From Chloroflexota bacterium (GTDB lineage: Bacteria > Chloroflexota > Limnocylindria > Limnocylindrales > CSP1-4), in assembly GCA_017881985.1 (NCBI GenBank), contig JADGQH010000038.1:1-16658 (forward strand): a stretch of DNA of 16,658 nt, in the 5' to 3' direction. The first letter of the stretch is position 1. Each line of letters starts with the position of its first letter. A model generated the notes under the pieces. That model saw only the letters and a list, made by a program, of their open reading frames with translations, was not told the DNA's origin and ran no database searches. Made by a program: the position numbers and the translations under genes. Of this stretch, positions 6,900 to 12,865 are shown piece by piece.

Positions 6900-7397
6900 G
6901 TGGACGTCGATCCCGATCGCGTGCGTCTCGAGCATTCGCTCGCCGGATCCGGGGTCCCGTACGAGCTGTTCCCGTGTGATCCCGCCCTTGCAGACACCGC
7001 GTCGTTCTGCGCGGCATACGGCTTCGACCCGGCCGACTCGGCGAACACCATCGTCATCGTCGGCAAGGCAGAGCCGCGCAGGTACGTCGCGTGCGTCGTC
7101 CTCGCGCCCCATCGGCTCGACGTGAATCGCGTCGTCCGGGCGCGGCTCGGAACGCGCCGGACGTCCTTCGCGGCCGCCGAGGAGACGCGGGAGCTGACGG
7201 GCATGGAGATCGGCGGCGTCACGCCCTTCGGCCTGCCCCCCGGCCTCCCGCTGTGGGTCGACGCCGCGGTCATGACCCGAGGGCGGATCGTGCTCGGCGG
7301 TGGCAGTCGAACGTGGAAGGTGATCGCGCCGCCACAGATCCTGCTCTCGCTGCCGGGAGTGGAGATCGTCGAGGGCCTGGCATCGGATCCGACCTGA
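6900..7397 (+). CDS. YbaK/EbsC-type aminoacyl-tRNA editing-domain protein, Asn-for-Lys variant
   Basis: A 165-aa protein of the YbaK/ProX/INS family, whose studied members deacylate mischarged tRNA such as Cys- or Ala-tRNAPro. Visible family features are the strand IVIVGKAEPRRYVACVVLA, the block RTSFAAAEETRELTGMEIGG (87-106), the VTPFGLP loop and the VLGGGSRTWKV motif (131-141). The position just before the TIVIVG strand, where YbaK-type enzymes have an essential Lys, is Asn49 (DSANTIVIVG). Actinobacterial relatives I recall also have SANT here, so this looks like a subfamily trait and may mean a changed activity. The start is GTG at 6900; an in-frame GTG at 6921 is an alternative. No clear ribosome-binding site is seen. 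It lies 37 nt after the 96-aa gene. Confidence 0.85.
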   Translation: MDVDPDRVRLEHSLAGSGVPYELFPCDPALADTASFCAAYGFDPADSANTIVIVGKAEPRRYVACVVLAPHRLDVNRVVRARLGTRRTSFAAAEETRELTGMEIGGVTPFGLPPGLPLWVDAAVMTRGRIVLGGGSRTWKVIAPPQILLSLPGVEIVEGLASDPT

Positions 7398-7423
7398 GGT
7401 CGGAGGGTGATCGACGACTGGTC

Positions 7424-7440
7424 CGCGGGCATCGCCCGCG
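7424..7440 (+). terminator. Possible stem-loop after the YbaK-like gene
   Basis: A perfect 7-bp G/C stem (CGCGGGC / GCCCGCG) with a 3-nt ATC loop lies 27 nt after the stop. It is followed by a C/T-rich stretch (TGTCCCGGGTCTCTTC) rather than a clean U-run, so termination is only possible. The remaining intergenic bases up to 7542 show nothing else. Confidence 0.35.
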
Positions 7441-7542
7441 AGGTGTCCCGGGTCTCTTCGCGCCGGCCCTGAGGCGGGGCTGACCAGGTCGGGCAGCTCG
7501 CTGGCGCGGCGCCGGCCCGAGACGCGGATTCCGGGCGTCGGG

Positions 7543-7548
7543 TAGGCT
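7543..7548 (+). promoter_or_regulatory. Candidate -10 box close to the start codon
   Basis: TAGGCT lies 9 nt before the ATG at 7558, with only GCCCCCGAC between, so the transcript would be leaderless or nearly so. There is no Shine-Dalgarno. Confidence 0.4.
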
Positions 7549-7557
7549 GCCCCCGAC

Positions 7558-7959
7558 ATGACAACCCCCCAGTTCCCCATCCGCGTCGGTGCGCGATCGC
7601 GCCCGTTCCTCCGCCTCTTCGGGGTGCGGGCCGGGAACGCGTTCGTCGAGCTGAGCGACGACTTCGACGCGCATTTCGGTCGCTTCCGTCTCCGCACGCC
7701 GCTGGCGAACGTCGTGTCGTGGCGGATCGAGGGTCCGTGGCTCTGGATCACGGCGATCGGCGTCCGCATGAGCATCCGCCACCGGGACCTGACGTTCGGC
7801 GGCTCGCCACGGGGCGGCGTGCGAGTCGACTTCCGCGAACCGGTCCGCATGGGGCCGATCCGGGTTCCCGCCCTCTACGTCACGGTCGAGGACCTCGAGG
7901 GGCTCGGGGCGGCGCTCAAGGAGCGCGGGATCCCGGGCAAGGACGCGCGGCGGCATTGA
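7558..7959 (+). CDS. Protein of unknown function, 133 aa, PH-like fold suspected
   Basis: A 133-aa protein without signal peptide or clear membrane helix. It has alternating beta strands: FPIRVGARSRPFLRLFG, then NAFVELSDDFDAHFGRFRLRTPLANVVSWRIEGPW (residues about 27-61), a VRVDFREPVRM strand (about 91-101) and a final LYVTVEDLEGLGAALKERG strand-helix (106-124). This resembles PH-like proteins of unknown function common in high-GC actinobacteria; the resemblance is from memory only. The ATG is fixed by the nearby TAGGCT box. Its last six codons and stop lie inside the first copy of a 50-bp tandem duplication, so the C-terminal KDARRH may be a product of that event. Confidence 0.75.
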   Translation: MTTPQFPIRVGARSRPFLRLFGVRAGNAFVELSDDFDAHFGRFRLRTPLANVVSWRIEGPWLWITAIGVRMSIRHRDLTFGGSPRGGVRVDFREPVRMGPIRVPALYVTVEDLEGLGAALKERGIPGKDARRH

Positions 7960-8040
7960 CCTCGACCTGACGCGGAGACCGGCCGGGCGAGGACGCGCGG
8001 CGGAATTGACCTCGGCCCGACGCGGAGCTCGGCCGGGCCA
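7941..8040. repeat. 50-bp tandem duplication across a stop codon
   Basis: Two head-to-tail copies (7941-7990 and 7991-8040), each starting GGACGCGCGGCGG, match at 44 of 50 positions. The similarity fades over the 10 bases before each copy. The first copy holds the last codons and TGA of the 133-aa gene; the second repeats the same context with a TGA at 8007-8009. The rest of the convergent intergenic region (8041-8116) holds a short imperfect repeat (8061-8073 and 8080-8092) and a weak 5-bp stem (8099-8114), nothing clearer. Confidence 0.85.
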
Positions 8041-8116
8041 CGAACCTGGCCTGCGATTGAGCGCGGTTTGCGGTCCGGGGCGCGGTCCGCGGCCACCCCA
8101 GCCCGAGCCGGCTGAC

Positions 8117-8530
8117 CTACCCCTCGACCGTTCCGCTCTCGCGCCGGGCCGACCGTGCTGCCAGCCATGGCGCGGCCAATCTCGCCCGCCGCTCTGGCGA
8201 CAGGAGGTCGGCCGCGTGGAGGGCGATCACGGCCCCCTCGATGACCTCCAGTGCGGCCTCGCCGCCCGCCCGGTCGTGCGGTGCGAGGTCGTCGGCCTCC
8301 TCGACCACCGCCCCGAGCAGCGGGATCCGGTCGAGGAGCGGGCCGACGACATGCGTCAGGTCGCTCCGCTCGTGCTCGGACAGGACGAGATCGGCGAGGT
8401 GCAGCTCGTCGCGCAGCTCCGGGGTCCAGGCGGCTGCCAGGTGCGGCAGGTCTGCGATCGTCAGTGCGTCGAGCGCGGCGGCCAGCCGCTCGCGGGGATC
8501 GTCATCCGGGGGACCTGCCGAGTTCGTCAT
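8117..8530 (-). CDS. Protein of unknown function, 137 aa, helical and acidic
   Basis: I do not recognise the family. The 137-aa product is acidic and probably all-helical: ERLAAALDALTIADLPHLAAA (residues 14-34), RDELHLADLVLSEHERSDL (40-58), then a long amphipathic section EAALEVIEGAVIALHAADLL (91-110). No cysteine, signal peptide or membrane helix is seen. The frame is open to 8671, but the part before the ATG at 8530 is Arg/Pro-rich and overlaps the Mur ligase, so 8530 is preferred, 26 nt after that gene's stop. Only a weak AGG precedes it. It is the last gene of the long minus-strand cluster, and its link to the Mur ligase is positional only. Confidence 0.68.
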   Translation of the reverse strand: MTNSAGPPDDDPRERLAAALDALTIADLPHLAAAWTPELRDELHLADLVLSEHERSDLTHVVGPLLDRIPLLGAVVEEADDLAPHDRAGGEAALEVIEGAVIALHAADLLSPERRARLAAPWLAARSARRESGTVEG

Positions 8531-8556
8531 CGATCGAGCCTGCGCGCCCTTGGGGC

Positions 8557-10140
8557 TCAGCCCGCCGACCGGGCCTGGAGGTCGGCGAGGAGCCGTTCGG
8601 CGATCACGTACGACCGGCCCCCGCCCATGACGAGGACGACGTCGCCGCGCTCGACGCGCGGGGCGAGCCAATCCGCCGTCGACTCGACAGAGCCGGGTGC
8701 CCAGGCCGGCGCCCCACCGCGGGCGTTCACGGCGTCGGCCAGCGCCCTCGCGGAGGTGATCGTCGTGTCAGGGTCGCGACCCGCGTGGATCTCCGCGATC
8801 ACGACTCGATCCGCCCGGGCGAGGACCTCGGCGAACTCGCCAAGCATGGCGGCCGTGCGGTGGAAGGTGAGAGGCTCGTAGACGGCCCACAGGCGCCGGC
8901 CGGGGTAGCGATCTTCCACCGCGGCGAAGGTCGCCGCCATCGCGGTCGGGTGGTGCCCATAGTCGTCGAGTACCACGATCCCGTCGACCTCCCCTTTCAG
9001 CTCGAGGCGGCGTCCGACCCCGGTGTACGTCCCCAGGCCGTCGACGATCGCGGCCACGCCGGCTCCGGCGGCATTCGCTGCCCCGGCCGCGACGAGCCCA
9101 TTCTCGGCGTTGTGCCGGCCCGGCAGGCCGATCCGGGCGGTGACGGTGCCCCGGGCCGACAGGCCCGCAATCTCGAGCCTCCCCTCCCCCGCTGCGGCGA
9201 CGTTCCAGCACCCGGCCATGCCGGTGGCCGCACCGCGCGCGGTCTCGAACGTCGCGGCGAGCGCGGTCGCGGCAGCCGTCGGGTCCTCGTCCGCGCCGAT
9301 CACGCGCACCGCCACGAGCCGGCCGGTCCAGTCGCGCAGGCCCGCGAGCACCTCGCGGACGCCGGGATCGCCGGCATTCGCGACGAGCACGGGATCGTCC
9401 CCTCCCCCGTCGAAGCAGCGGATCCAGGTGCCGAACGCCGCGACGACAGCCGCTCGGTCGAGGAAGACGTCCGGGTGATCCCAGTCGGCGTTGGTGAGCG
9501 CCCCGATGGCCGGGCGATACGAGTCGAAGTTGCCGGCGTACTCGTCGGCCTCGACCACGAAATGGCGTCCGCCGCCGAGGCGCACCGTCGACGGACGTGA
9601 TCCCCCAACCAGCGCCGGCGGGAGCAGCGCCCCCACGAAGCCGGAGGGGTCGAGCCCGGCCGTCACGAGCAGGTGGAGGAGCCAGCCCGATGTGGTCGAC
9701 TTACCGTGCGTGCCGGCAACCCCGATCAGCGCCGCACCGCGGGTCGCCGCGGCGTCCGCCACCAGCTGCTGGACGCTCGTCGCCGGGATCCCGGCCGTCC
9801 GGGCGGCGACGAGCTCCGGATGGTCGGGCCGAACCGAGGTGAGGGCCTTGGTCACGGCGATGCGGTCCACGACGCGCGATCCCGCGTGCGAAACGTGCTC
9901 CGGATCGTGGGCCCAGCTGAGATGAATGCCCGCGTCCTCGAGCGGCGGGGTGTACGGCGAGGGGCCGCCCGCATCGCAACCCGACGCCCGCGCTCCCACC
10001 TGGTGCGCAAGGAGGCACGCGGCCGCGGCGGCCGCCCCGCCGGCGCCGATGACGTGAATCCGCTCGCCGGCGGGGATGGGCCGGGCAGGCCGGGCGGGCT
10101 CCAGGCCGGCGCCGATCTCCGCGGCGTCGCGGTGGATCAC
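8557..10140 (-). CDS. murC: Mur ligase, UDP-N-acetylmuramate:L-alanine ligase type (MurC/Mpl group)
   Basis: A 527-aa cytoplasmic ATP-dependent ligase that should join UDP-MurNAc to L-Ala (MurC) or to a recycled muropeptide (Mpl). All three Mur domains are visible: a Rossmann N-domain (IHVIGAGG at 28-35), the ATP domain with P-loop GTHGKST (143-149, Lys147), EADEY (197-201), NADWDHPD (217-224) and GRHNAEN (341-347), and the C-domain with GVGRRLE (374-380) and DDYGHHPTA (392-400). Signatures are mixed: EADEY, DHPDVF and HHPTA recall Mpl, while DDYGHHP recalls MurC. After GAGG an alanine run replaces the usual GMS of MurC. It is longer than the usual 450-490 aa, mainly by a 27-residue N-terminal extension and loops. 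The GTG start overlaps the previous gene's TGA (GTGA), so translation is coupled. No other mur genes are in the window. Confidence 0.8.
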   Translation of the reverse strand: MIHRDAAEIGAGLEPARPARPIPAGERIHVIGAGGAAAAAACLLAHQVGARASGCDAGGPSPYTPPLEDAGIHLSWAHDPEHVSHAGSRVVDRIAVTKALTSVRPDHPELVAARTAGIPATSVQQLVADAAATRGAALIGVAGTHGKSTTSGWLLHLLVTAGLDPSGFVGALLPPALVGGSRPSTVRLGGGRHFVVEADEYAGNFDSYRPAIGALTNADWDHPDVFLDRAAVVAAFGTWIRCFDGGGDDPVLVANAGDPGVREVLAGLRDWTGRLVAVRVIGADEDPTAAATALAATFETARGAATGMAGCWNVAAAGEGRLEIAGLSARGTVTARIGLPGRHNAENGLVAAGAANAAGAGVAAIVDGLGTYTGVGRRLELKGEVDGIVVLDDYGHHPTAMAATFAAVEDRYPGRRLWAVYEPLTFHRTAAMLGEFAEVLARADRVVIAEIHAGRDPDTTITSARALADAVNARGGAPAWAPGSVESTADWLAPRVERGDVVLVMGGGRSYVIAERLLADLQARSAG

Positions 10141-12278
10141 GGCGCCGCTGGTGCTCCGGGGTCCCCTGCTGGGTCCGAATCGGGCTCGGCCTCCGCCCCG
10201 GGCTCCGGCTCGGCCTCCGCCGCGGGCTCCGGCCCTTGTTCCGGGTCCGCCGCAGCCCCCACCTCGGCCTGCATGTCGATCTCGGGCTCGACGTCCGAAC
10301 CGTCCCTTGCGTCCGGCTCCGGCGCGGGCTCCGGCTCAGGCTCGGGCGCGGGTTCCGGCTCGATCTCCGGCTCGGCAGCCGAGTCCGCCCCGTCTGGCCC
10401 GGTCTCGGGCGCGGGTTCCTGCTCCTGCTCAGGCTCCACCGCGGGTCGTGGCTCGGGGTCGGGAGCGGCTGGTTCCGTGCCCGGCTGCGGCTCGGCATCA
10501 GGCTCTGGCTCGGGGTCGGGAGGGGCGGGTTCCGTGCCCGGCTGCGGCTCGGCATCAGGCTCTGGCTGGGGCTCGGGAGCGGCCGGGAGGACCACGGGCT
10601 CGACATCCCCGAACCGGTCGACCGAGGCCCAGCGACGGTCGAGCACCAGGTGGAGCACGGTCGGCAGGACCGCCGAGAGCGCGGCGCGAAGCGCCGGCTC
10701 GAGCTCGTCGTCCCGTTCGATGCGGGCGCCCAGGGCGCCGAAGCCCTCCGCAACCCGGACCCAGTCGACCGGGCCGAGATCGGTCGCGACGGGCGCGAGG
10801 CCGCGCCGGACCTGGTGGTCGTGGATCGTGCCGTACTGCTCGTTGTCGAACACGAGCACCACGGGGTGGACGCCCTCGCGGATCGCCGTCTCCAGCTCGG
10901 CGATCGTCATCCCGGCCCCACCGTCTCCGGCAAGCGCCACGACCGGCCGTCCCGGTCCCGCGAGCGACGCCGCGACCGCCGCGGGGATCGCGAAGCCCAT
11001 CGCGCCCGCCGTGGTGCCGAGGAACGTGCCCGGCCGTCGCAGGACCAGTCCCCGGGCCGCCCACCCGCCGAAGTTCCCGGCGTCCGTGGTCACGATCGTG
11101 TCGGGTGAGAGGACGCGGTTCAGGGTCGCGACGACGCGGCCGGGATGGACGCCCGGCCCATCCCACGGGCTCTCGTCGACGACACGCGCATCCTCGAACG
11201 CGGCGCGGTCCGCGGCCATCGCGGCTCGCCGTCGCTCGAGGCCCGCGGAGTCCAGGACGCCGGCGCCCAGCACGCGGCGCGCCTCGCGCAGGAATGTGCG
11301 TGCGTCGGCAGCGAGCGCGATCGTGGGCGCAGCCACACCGGGTCGCGACACCAGTGGCTCCACGTCGACGTGCGCCCAGCGTGTCCCCGGAGCCGGGATC
11401 GCATACTCGTAGGCTGCGACCTCGTTAAGCCGGCAGCCGAGCACGAGGATCGCGTCCGCCTCCTCCAGCCGGCGTCGGACGGTCGCCGGGGCGAAGTAGC
11501 CGCTCATCCCGAGGTAGCGCGGGTTGTCATTCGGGAAGACGTCGGGCCGGCGCCAGGCGGCGATGACCGGCACGTCCACGAACTCGGCCAGGCGAACGAG
11601 GTCCGCCGTCGCGCGCGAGCGAAGGACGCCGCCTCCCGCGAGGATCACCGGCCGCTCGGCATCGAGCAGAAGGTGCAGGATCCGGCGAACGTGAACCGGG
11701 TCAGGCGACGGCATGCGGGACGGCCCCAGCGCCGTCGCGGAGACGGTGCGCACCGGCGCGTCGGCGACCACCTCGTCGAGGAGGTCTTCCGGCAGCGACA
11801 GGAGCACCGGGCCCGGCCGACCGGTCGTGGCGCGGCGGAGCGCCTCGTCGAGGATGCCGGGCAGCGCGGCAGCGTCGCGAACCTCGCGGGCCCAGCGGCA
11901 GTACCCGCCGATCGTGGCCGCGAGGTCCACCTCCTGGAACGCCTCGCGGCCGCGGACGGACCGCTCGACCTGGCCGACCAGCGCGATGACGGGGAGTGAA
12001 TCCGCGTGGGCGACGTGGAGGCCGATGGCCAGGTTCGCCGCGCCGACCGCCCGCGTCGCAAGCACCACCGTCGGGTGGCCGCTCAGCGCCGCGGAGGCCG
12101 CGGCCATGAACGCTGCGCCGCCTTCGTGACGCGTGGCGACGACCCGGATCCCGGCGCCCACGAGGCCGTCAAGGAGCGGGAGAAAGCTCTCTCCAGGGAC
12201 GGTGTATGCGACCCTGACCCCGGCCGCGGCAAGGGCGTCGGCGATGAGGCGGCCCGCCGTCCGCGGTGTCCCGGTCAC
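10137..12278 (-). CDS. ThDP-dependent acetolactate-synthase-like enzyme with acidic Pro/Glu-rich tail
   Basis: A 713-aa member of the acetolactate synthase/pyruvate decarboxylase superfamily. The N-terminal ThDP domain (about 7-170) has the activating Glu30 in VPGESFLPLLDGL, then RHEGGAAFMA (50-59) and GREAFQEVDL (110-119). The middle domain (about 190-330) has ILAGGGVLRS. The C-terminal ThDP domain (about 375-550) has the Mg/diphosphate motif GDGGAGMTIAELETA (451-465) with Asn479 of DNEQYGTI. The first Asn of the usual NN pair is Asp478. From about residue 565 to the end is a Pro/Glu/Asp/Ala-rich tail with only two basic residues, partly made of tandem repeats; typical members end near 550-600. 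No ilvH-like regulatory subunit is nearby, so acetolactate synthase is only one option. The start is GTG, 13 nt after the yajQ stop, with AAAGGG before it. Confidence 0.88.
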   Translation of the reverse strand: MTGTPRTAGRLIADALAAAGVRVAYTVPGESFLPLLDGLVGAGIRVVATRHEGGAAFMAAASAALSGHPTVVLATRAVGAANLAIGLHVAHADSLPVIALVGQVERSVRGREAFQEVDLAATIGGYCRWAREVRDAAALPGILDEALRRATTGRPGPVLLSLPEDLLDEVVADAPVRTVSATALGPSRMPSPDPVHVRRILHLLLDAERPVILAGGGVLRSRATADLVRLAEFVDVPVIAAWRRPDVFPNDNPRYLGMSGYFAPATVRRRLEEADAILVLGCRLNEVAAYEYAIPAPGTRWAHVDVEPLVSRPGVAAPTIALAADARTFLREARRVLGAGVLDSAGLERRRAAMAADRAAFEDARVVDESPWDGPGVHPGRVVATLNRVLSPDTIVTTDAGNFGGWAARGLVLRRPGTFLGTTAGAMGFAIPAAVAASLAGPGRPVVALAGDGGAGMTIAELETAIREGVHPVVLVFDNEQYGTIHDHQVRRGLAPVATDLGPVDWVRVAEGFGALGARIERDDELEPALRAALSAVLPTVLHLVLDRRWASVDRFGDVEPVVLPAAPEPQPEPDAEPQPGTEPAPPDPEPEPDAEPQPGTEPAAPDPEPRPAVEPEQEQEPAPETGPDGADSAAEPEIEPEPAPEPEPEPAPEPDARDGSDVEPEIDMQAEVGAAADPEQGPEPAAEAEPEPGAEAEPDSDPAGDPGAPAAP
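10183..10230. repeat. 24-bp tandem duplication inside the acidic tail
   Basis: Two head-to-tail 24-bp units (10183-10206 and 10207-10230), each beginning GGCTCGGCCTCCGCC, differ at one position. Being 8 codons long they keep the frame and encode the Glu/Pro/Ala-rich end of the ThDP enzyme tail. Confidence 0.8.
10451..10564. repeat. 57-bp tandem duplication inside the acidic tail
   Basis: Two nearly identical 57-bp units (10451-10507 and 10508-10564) are followed by a partial third start at 10565-10587. Each unit encodes 19 residues around DAEPQPGTEPA. The period is a multiple of three, so the frame is kept. This is the clearest sign that the tail grew by local duplication. Confidence 0.85.
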
Positions 12279-12291
12279 GGATGTCCCTTTC

Positions 12292-12783
12292 CTAGCGGTA
12301 GTTGGAGAACTGGAGCGGAACGGTCTCGTCGAGCTCGCGCAGGCGGGTGATCACCTTCTGGAGGTCGTCCTTGCTCTTGGCGCTCACCCGTACCGCGTCC
12401 CCCTGGATCTGGCCCTTCGCCTTCGGGAACTCGTCGCGCAGGATCTTGGTGACCTTTCGGGCGAGGTCGTCCGGGAGTCCGCTTCGGAGGCCGACATGCT
12501 GGCGGACCTTCATCCCGCCTGCCTGCTCGATCGGCCCCCAGTCGAAGATCTTGAGCGAAAGGCTTCGCCGAACGGCCTTGGTCTCGATCAGCTCGCGGAT
12601 CGACTTCGCCCGGAGCTCCGAGTCGGCGAGGATCGCGAGGGCGTCCTTCTCCTGGGTGATCTCCGCCGTCGCGCCCTTGAAGTCGAAGCGCGTGGCGATC
12701 TCGCGCCGAACCTGGTCCAGCGCGTTCCGCAGCTCCTGGGCATCGAACTCGGAGACCACGTCGAAGGAGAACTCGCCAGCCAT
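12292..12783 (-). CDS. yajQ: YajQ family nucleotide-binding protein (UPF0234)
   Basis: A 163-aa cytoplasmic protein, the exact usual length for YajQ, with two RNA-recognition-like domains. Family markers are the N-terminal FSFDVVSEFDAQELRNALDQ (residues 5-24), TRFDFKGA (31-38), the middle DWGPIEQA followed by GMKVRQHVGL, and the C-terminal FPKAKGQIQGDAVRVSAKSKDDLQ. YajQ proteins bind nucleotides, and a Xanthomonas homologue binds cyclic di-GMP to control a transcription factor; this cannot be assumed here. The frame is open upstream to 12966, but GGAGG 5 nt before the ATG at 12783 and the match to the family N-terminus fix the start. It follows cinA after 82 nt, a gap that may hold a promoter, and precedes the ThDP enzyme by 13 nt. 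Confidence 0.95.
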   Translation of the reverse strand: MAGEFSFDVVSEFDAQELRNALDQVRREIATRFDFKGATAEITQEKDALAILADSELRAKSIRELIETKAVRRSLSLKIFDWGPIEQAGGMKVRQHVGLRSGLPDDLARKVTKILRDEFPKAKGQIQGDAVRVSAKSKDDLQKVITRLRELDETVPLQFSNYR

Positions 12784-12788
12784 CGGTT

Positions 12789-12793
12789 CCTCC
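12789..12793 (-). promoter_or_regulatory. Ribosome-binding site of yajQ
   Basis: Minus-strand GGAGG, 5 nt before the ATG at 12783. It decides the yajQ start against the longer open frame reaching 12966. Confidence 0.75.
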
Positions 12794-12836
12794 GTGTCAC
12801 CCGGCGCGCACGTCGGGGTCCTGCAGTCGTTGCGCA

Positions 12837-12865
12837 AGTATGCCGATCGCGGGGGCGCCTGTCCG
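12837..12865 (-). promoter_or_regulatory. Candidate promoter for yajQ and downstream genes
   Basis: On the minus strand CGGACA (12865-12860) and CATACT (12842-12837) are separated by 17 nt, each matching the sigma-70 consensus at four of six positions. They lie just after the cinA stop and would give a leader of about 45-50 nt. It would let yajQ, the ThDP enzyme and the Mur ligase be expressed apart from ftsK-rodZ-cinA. Confidence 0.3.

Noticed and set aside
8251..9600. 449-codon + strand open frame
   Set aside because: It is antisense to the Mur ligase, whose P-loop and other motifs are intact; its composition is low-complexity.
10183..10564. Repeats in the acidic tail as a CRISPR array or origin iterons
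   Set aside because: The units are directly tandem without unique spacers, lie in frame inside a coding region and have codon-multiple lengths.
10137..10586. Acidic tail as a separate gene or frameshift remnant
   Set aside because: The frame is continuous with the ThDP domain, with no stop and no internal start with a ribosome-binding site, and ends in a neat GTGA overlap with the next gene.
9673..11428. Long + strand open frames giving Ser/Gly- or Arg/Pro-rich products across the ThDP enzyme
   Set aside because: They are mirror images of the repeat-coded acidic tail and of the ThDP and Mur ligase domains on the other strand; no motif or start signal supports them.
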